From positions 8,089-72,088 of the forward strand of contig CAZZLK010000021.1 in assembly GCA_964655195.1 (NCBI GenBank): 64,000 nucleotides of DNA, written 5' to 3'. This DNA comes from DUMJ01 sp964655195 (lineage in GTDB: Bacteria; DUMJ01). How positions within the stretch are numbered: the first letter of the stretch is position 1; each line of letters starts with the position of its first letter. Both the position numbers and the translations under genes were made by a program. Below, one piece after another: positions 60,673 through 64,000 of this stretch. A model generated the notes under the pieces. The model was not told the origin of the DNA. It saw only the letters and a program-made list of their open reading frames with translations, and did not search any database.

Positions 60673-61783
60673 CCCAATAATCCTTTATGAACTGGGCTAT
60701 TTTAGGTATGGCTCCCTTCTCTCCCATCCTAAACTTTCCTATTTCCCCTCTCTTCTTTAATTCTAAAGGATCGGAGAGAAGACTGTTTATAACTTTCCCT
60801 GCAGAATCTGTATCAACCAGAATAAGTGACTCATCGAGTAGTCTTTTTTGTTCTGATATGAACTTCTTATTAAATTGAATCCCCTCTATATAGAAACTGA
60901 TTACAGGTTTACCTAATCCAGCAGACTGTTCATTGCCACTTCCAGAAAGCCCTATCACCAATAGGCTAGAAGAGACCATTTCAGAGAAGGTTCCTCTTCC
61001 CACATAGATCTCTAAGGGTTCTTCTATCTTATACCCGTAATCCCAGTCTAACAACTTATAATTTTTCTCTCTCAATACCTCTATAATGAAAGGTTCAGAG
61101 TTGGCATTTACAGGAACATAGTATTTAAAAGGCTTCTCTATCTTCTTAATTACCTCTAAAAGGAAAAGTAGATTCCTTCCGCAGTCTCTCCTTGTCCCTG
61201 GTAGTAAGGTTATCCCTTCGGGTAGAAAGAACTTAGGATCTTCTACACAGTCCATTAGAGGATTACCGAGATATCTGACATTATCTATACCTTTCTCTAA
61301 CAGAAACTCTTCAGTCTTTCTATCTCTGGTAAATGTCCACAGGGCAAACTGTTTAATAATTATCAATTCTATACCGCTGAAGCCATTTACCCAAGCGGAA
61401 TGCCCCTGATCAGTAGATACAAAGAAGACCTTCTTGCCAGTTCCCAGATAGGTAAATATAAGGTTAAATGGATCCCCTATAGAGATCACAATATCAGGTC
61501 TTATGCTTTTAAGAGTCTTATACATATATATCAAATCTCTGAATAATCCACTTTTTACATCTTCCTTAAAGAGAGACAGCCCAACTCTAAAACCAAAACC
61601 ACCACTGGGGAGAGAAGACCCCTTAAATAAAACCGGAAACTCATATCCCCCAAACCTCTTACCCTCACCAACCATAGGAAATACTGCAATATCTTCAGTA
61701 CGATAGTATCTATTTAGAGAAAGCGCCAATCTCAATGCTATATCGTCTTCACAGTATCCATTACTGACAATCAGTATCTTTAT
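60656..61783 (-). CDS. Lipid-A-disaccharide-synthase-related protein (TIGR03492-like), probable ATA start
   Basis: GT-B-fold protein with the family's PMVGEG, LPSGGFGFRVGLSLFKEDV, TLLPGTRRDCGRNL and GSGNEQSAGLGKPVISF. Family members begin with a strand ending in SNGxxED. Here the residues ILIVSNGYCEDDIALR are encoded in frame but upstream of the first canonical start (TTG 61735), and no ATG, GTG or TTG occurs before a stop at 61807. ATA 61783 overlaps the gatB stop as ATAA and has an AGAAGG site 7 nt upstream, so it is the best start. The substrate is unknown. Confidence 0.75.
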   Translation of the reverse strand: MKILIVSNGYCEDDIALRLALSLNRYYRTEDIAVFPMVGEGKRFGGYEFPVLFKGSSLPSGGFGFRVGLSLFKEDVKSGLFRDLIYMYKTLKSIRPDIVISIGDPFNLIFTYLGTGKKVFFVSTDQGHSAWVNGFSGIELIIIKQFALWTFTRDRKTEEFLLEKGIDNVRYLGNPLMDCVEDPKFFLPEGITLLPGTRRDCGRNLLFLLEVIKKIEKPFKYYVPVNANSEPFIIEVLREKNYKLLDWDYGYKIEEPLEIYVGRGTFSEMVSSSLLVIGLSGSGNEQSAGLGKPVISFYIEGIQFNKKFISEQKRLLDESLILVDTDSAGKVINSLLSDPLELKKRGEIGKFRMGEKGAIPKIAQFIKDYWDENRR

Positions 61784-63216
61784 CCCAATGCCTTCTTTAA
61801 TAGCTCATTCACCAGTTTAGGGTTGGCTTTGCCCTTAGTCAGTTTCATTACCTGTCCCACGAGGAACATGAAGGACTTTTCCTTACCCTTCCTGTACTCT
61901 TCTACCACCTCTTCGTTCTCTTTCAGAACTTGATCTATCACAGAAAGTAGAGTAGAGGTGTCAGTAATCTGTACCAGATTCTTCTCTTCTATTATCTTCT
62001 TTGGAGAAGTACCTTTATCTATAAGTTCTGGCAGAATATCTTTGGCCATCCTTCCGCTTATCTTCCCTTCATCAATGAGAGATATAAGCTCAACCATAAT
62101 CTCAGGAGTGAGTAAGGTCTGAGTTATTACCTTATTCCTATCCTTGAGTTCTTTAGTGACATCAACTAACAACCAGTTGGCGATAGCTCTTGGGTTATTA
62201 TAAAGCTTTATCGCCTTATCAAAGAAGGTTGAAAGTTCCAGGTCATGGGCTAGGAGCTTTGCCTCATAAGGGGTTAACCCTAAAGTTTTATACCTCTCGT
62301 ATTTTTCTTCAGGAAGTTCAGGTATCTGAGACTTCAGCCTTTCTATCCAGGCATCATCTATCTCTAGAGGGACAAGGTCCGGTTCTGGAAAGTATCTATA
62401 GTCGTGAGCCTCTTCTTTACTGCGCATACTTATAGTCCTTTCGTTCTTCTCATCCCAGTGTCTAGTCTCCTGCACTACTTCTTTACCTTTGGAGACTATA
62501 TCAATCTGCCTCTCTATCTCATACTGGAGAGCCCTCTCTACAGCTCTGAATGAATTTATATTCTTCAGTTCAGTTTTGGTACCAAGCTTATCAGAACCTT
62601 TCTTTCTTATAGATACATTAGCCTCGCACCTCATACTGCCCTCTTCCATCTTACCATCGCAGACTCCAAGGAAGACAAGTATGTCTCTTATATTTATCAG
62701 ATATTCCTTAGCCTCCTCCGGACTGGATATATCTGGCTCAGAAACGATCTCCAGAAGAGGAACCCCACTCCTATTAAAGTCAACAAAGGACATATCGGAG
62801 CCGGTGATACGTCCACCACTGTGAATCAATTTACCGGTATCTTCTTCAAGATGAACTCTTCTTATCCTTATACGCTTCCTGCCGTTAGAAGTCTCTATCT
62901 CCAGATATCCCTGTATCCCTATAGGAGTATCGTACTGTGAAATCTGGTAATTCTTTGGCAGATCTGGATAGAAATAATTCTTACGATGGAATATGGCGTT
63001 TCTATTTATCTTACAGTTGAGAGCCAGGGCGGTAAGGATGGCGTATTCTACCGCCTTTTTATTCAGTACCGGCAGAGCACCTGGTAAACCTAGGCATACA
63101 GGGCAGGTAAGGGTATTTGGAGGAGCTCCAAACTGAACAGGACAGCTGCAGAATACCTTAGATTTTGTTAGAAGTTCTGCATGGATCTCTATTCCTATAT
63201 TGACTTCATAATCCAT
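61780..63216 (-). CDS. gatB: Aspartyl/glutamyl-tRNA(Asn/Gln) amidotransferase subunit B
   Basis: Kinase subunit of the enzyme that converts Glu-tRNA(Gln) and Asp-tRNA(Asn) to the amides. GIEIHAELLTKSKVFCSCP, the zinc cysteines around TCPVCLGLPG, DLPKNYQISQYD, HLEEDTGKL and DFNRSGVPLLEIVSEPD are typical. The C-terminal YqeY-like tail ends in ANPKLVNELL. The 478 residues are complete. It overlaps gatA by 11 bp. An independent yqeY is encoded at 51048. Confidence 0.97.
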   Translation of the reverse strand: MDYEVNIGIEIHAELLTKSKVFCSCPVQFGAPPNTLTCPVCLGLPGALPVLNKKAVEYAILTALALNCKINRNAIFHRKNYFYPDLPKNYQISQYDTPIGIQGYLEIETSNGRKRIRIRRVHLEEDTGKLIHSGGRITGSDMSFVDFNRSGVPLLEIVSEPDISSPEEAKEYLINIRDILVFLGVCDGKMEEGSMRCEANVSIRKKGSDKLGTKTELKNINSFRAVERALQYEIERQIDIVSKGKEVVQETRHWDEKNERTISMRSKEEAHDYRYFPEPDLVPLEIDDAWIERLKSQIPELPEEKYERYKTLGLTPYEAKLLAHDLELSTFFDKAIKLYNNPRAIANWLLVDVTKELKDRNKVITQTLLTPEIMVELISLIDEGKISGRMAKDILPELIDKGTSPKKIIEEKNLVQITDTSTLLSVIDQVLKENEEVVEEYRKGKEKSFMFLVGQVMKLTKGKANPKLVNELLKKALG

Positions 63217-64000
63217 AGGGCTTCCCTCCTAATTGAGGTCTCCTTTTATGAAAAGGCGTAGCCTGCTCAAAACCATAAGCCACCTCAAATAGTTTAGACT
63301 CGCTAAAGACTGGTCCGATGATCTGTAACCCCACAGGAAGATCATTGACAAAGCCACAGGGAATAGATATTGCTGGTAATCCTGCCAAGTTTATTGGGAT
63401 TGTACATATATCTGCCAGGTACATCTCTAAAGGATTCTCCACCTTTTCTCCCAGTTTAAAAGGCAGGATAGGAGATGTCGGAGAAATAAGGACATCAAAC
63501 CTCTCAAATGCCCTCTTAAAATCGCCAGCTATAAGGTTTCTAAATTTCAGTGCCTTTAGATAGAACGCCTCATAATATCCTGCACTAAGTACATATGTAC
63601 CAAGCATTATTCTTCTCTTGACCTCAGGTCCAAAACCATCCCCTCTTGTATTACTCATCATCTCCTCAGCGGTCTTTCCACTGGCTCTAAAACCATAACG
63701 CACACCATCAAATCTGGCTAAGTTAGAACTGGCTTCTGCAGGAGCAAGTATATAATACGTGGGGACAGAATAACTTATATGAGGGAGAGAGACTTCTTCA
63801 ACAATAGACCCTAAGTCTTCAAAAGTCCTCACCGCGTCTTCTATACATTTCTTCACAAGGGGATCTACTCCCTCGGCTAAAAGTTCCTTGATCAGGCCTA
63901 TCCTTAGACCCTTGACATCTCCTTTAAGAGGAGAGTATCTATAGGGCTCTATATCAAGCGAGGTAGAATCATTAGGATCATAACCATTTATAAAACTGTA
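63206..64000 (-). CDS. gatA: Aspartyl/glutamyl-tRNA amidotransferase subunit A, 5' part beyond the window
   Basis: C-terminal half of the amidase subunit that releases ammonia from glutamine. The visible part starts with the GYDPNDSTS segment and continues to the C-terminus, with SPLKGDVKGLRIGLIKE, FDGVRYGFR, GPEVKRRIMLGTYVLSAGYY, ISPTSPILPF and NLAGLPAISIPCG. The catalytic Lys-Ser-Ser triad lies in the missing N-terminal half. The frame runs off the end of the window without a start; Met at 63856 is internal. gatC is not visible. Confidence 0.95.
   Translation of the reverse strand, partial: YSFINGYDPNDSTSLDIEPYRYSPLKGDVKGLRIGLIKELLAEGVDPLVKKCIEDAVRTFEDLGSIVEEVSLPHISYSVPTYYILAPAEASSNLARFDGVRYGFRASGKTAEEMMSNTRGDGFGPEVKRRIMLGTYVLSAGYYEAFYLKALKFRNLIAGDFKRAFERFDVLISPTSPILPFKLGEKVENPLEMYLADICTIPINLAGLPAISIPCGFVNDLPVGLQIIGPVFSESKLFEVAYGFEQATPFHKRRPQLGGKPYGL

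Noticed and set aside
1..64000. CRISPR arrays, insertion sequences, prophage, tRNA or rRNA genes
   Set aside because: No regularly spaced repeats, transposase motifs, phage genes, tRNA TTCGA-type arms in cloverleaf context or rRNA sequence were recognised by eye.

Overview
The window looks like part of the chromosome of an anaerobic, probably thermophilic, diderm bacterium. By eye it is AT-rich, and Ile ATA and Arg AGA/AGG codons dominate. Lipid A genes (lpxD, lpxC, lpxA, lpxB), BamA and Skp homologues and a beta-barrel protein show an outer membrane. Class I fumarase, rubrerythrin and a rubredoxin-like protein suggest anaerobic life. The gene content is that of a deep-branching lineage, but no phylum can be fixed from it. 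No rRNA, tRNA, CRISPR array or intact insertion sequence was seen.

Positions 2-23904 (+) hold 26 genes packed almost without gaps: rRNA methyltransferases rsmB and rlmN; a degenerate kinase/PASTA membrane protein; two-subunit fumarase; upp; wecB; a full F-type ATP synthase operon; murA; then outer-membrane genes (bamA, skp, lpxD, lpxC, fabZ, lpxA, lpxB, an LpxB-like glycosyltransferase and a DUF3084 protein). In the ATP synthase operon the delta and alpha subunits are one 681-residue polypeptide, with no internal start codon where alpha should begin. This is the most unusual gene in the window.

Positions 24084-31108 are looser: a polyprenyl-phosphate sugar transferase, an MsbA-like ABC exporter, and on the minus strand a muropeptide-recycling set (NamZ, MurK, MurQ). 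Between the exporter and murQ lie remains of a defence-type operon: a damaged MNT nucleotidyltransferase, a broken HEPN gene, a possible HsdS N-terminal fragment, and an unidentified coding relic fused out of frame to the end of murQ.

Positions 31184-36139 carry Ogg2 glycosylase, rubrerythrin plus rubredoxin, a DegT aminotransferase, three small envelope or unknown proteins and a very short tRNA-nucleotidyltransferase-like protein. Positions 36096-38130 are nucleoside phosphorylases (-). Between them and tdk is a 271-bp region with two DnaA-box-like sites at the same place in a 38-bp repeat. Positions 38402-44044 (+) are tdk, DUF1385, prfA, prmC, tsaC, rpiB and glyA, followed by a secreted phosphodiester glycosidase, a GAF protein and a secreted alpha/beta hydrolase.

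Positions 47901-64000 (-) are an ABC-2 exporter with a YqeY protein, a GntR/FCD regulator, malic enzyme, nadC, nadB, dnaE, an RlmD-type methyltransferase, a second LpxB-related protein that seems to need a non-canonical ATA start, gatB and the 3' part of gatA. Promoters readable by eye often have a TGn extended -10 element, and two of them sit only 6 nt from the start codon, which suggests leaderless mRNAs.
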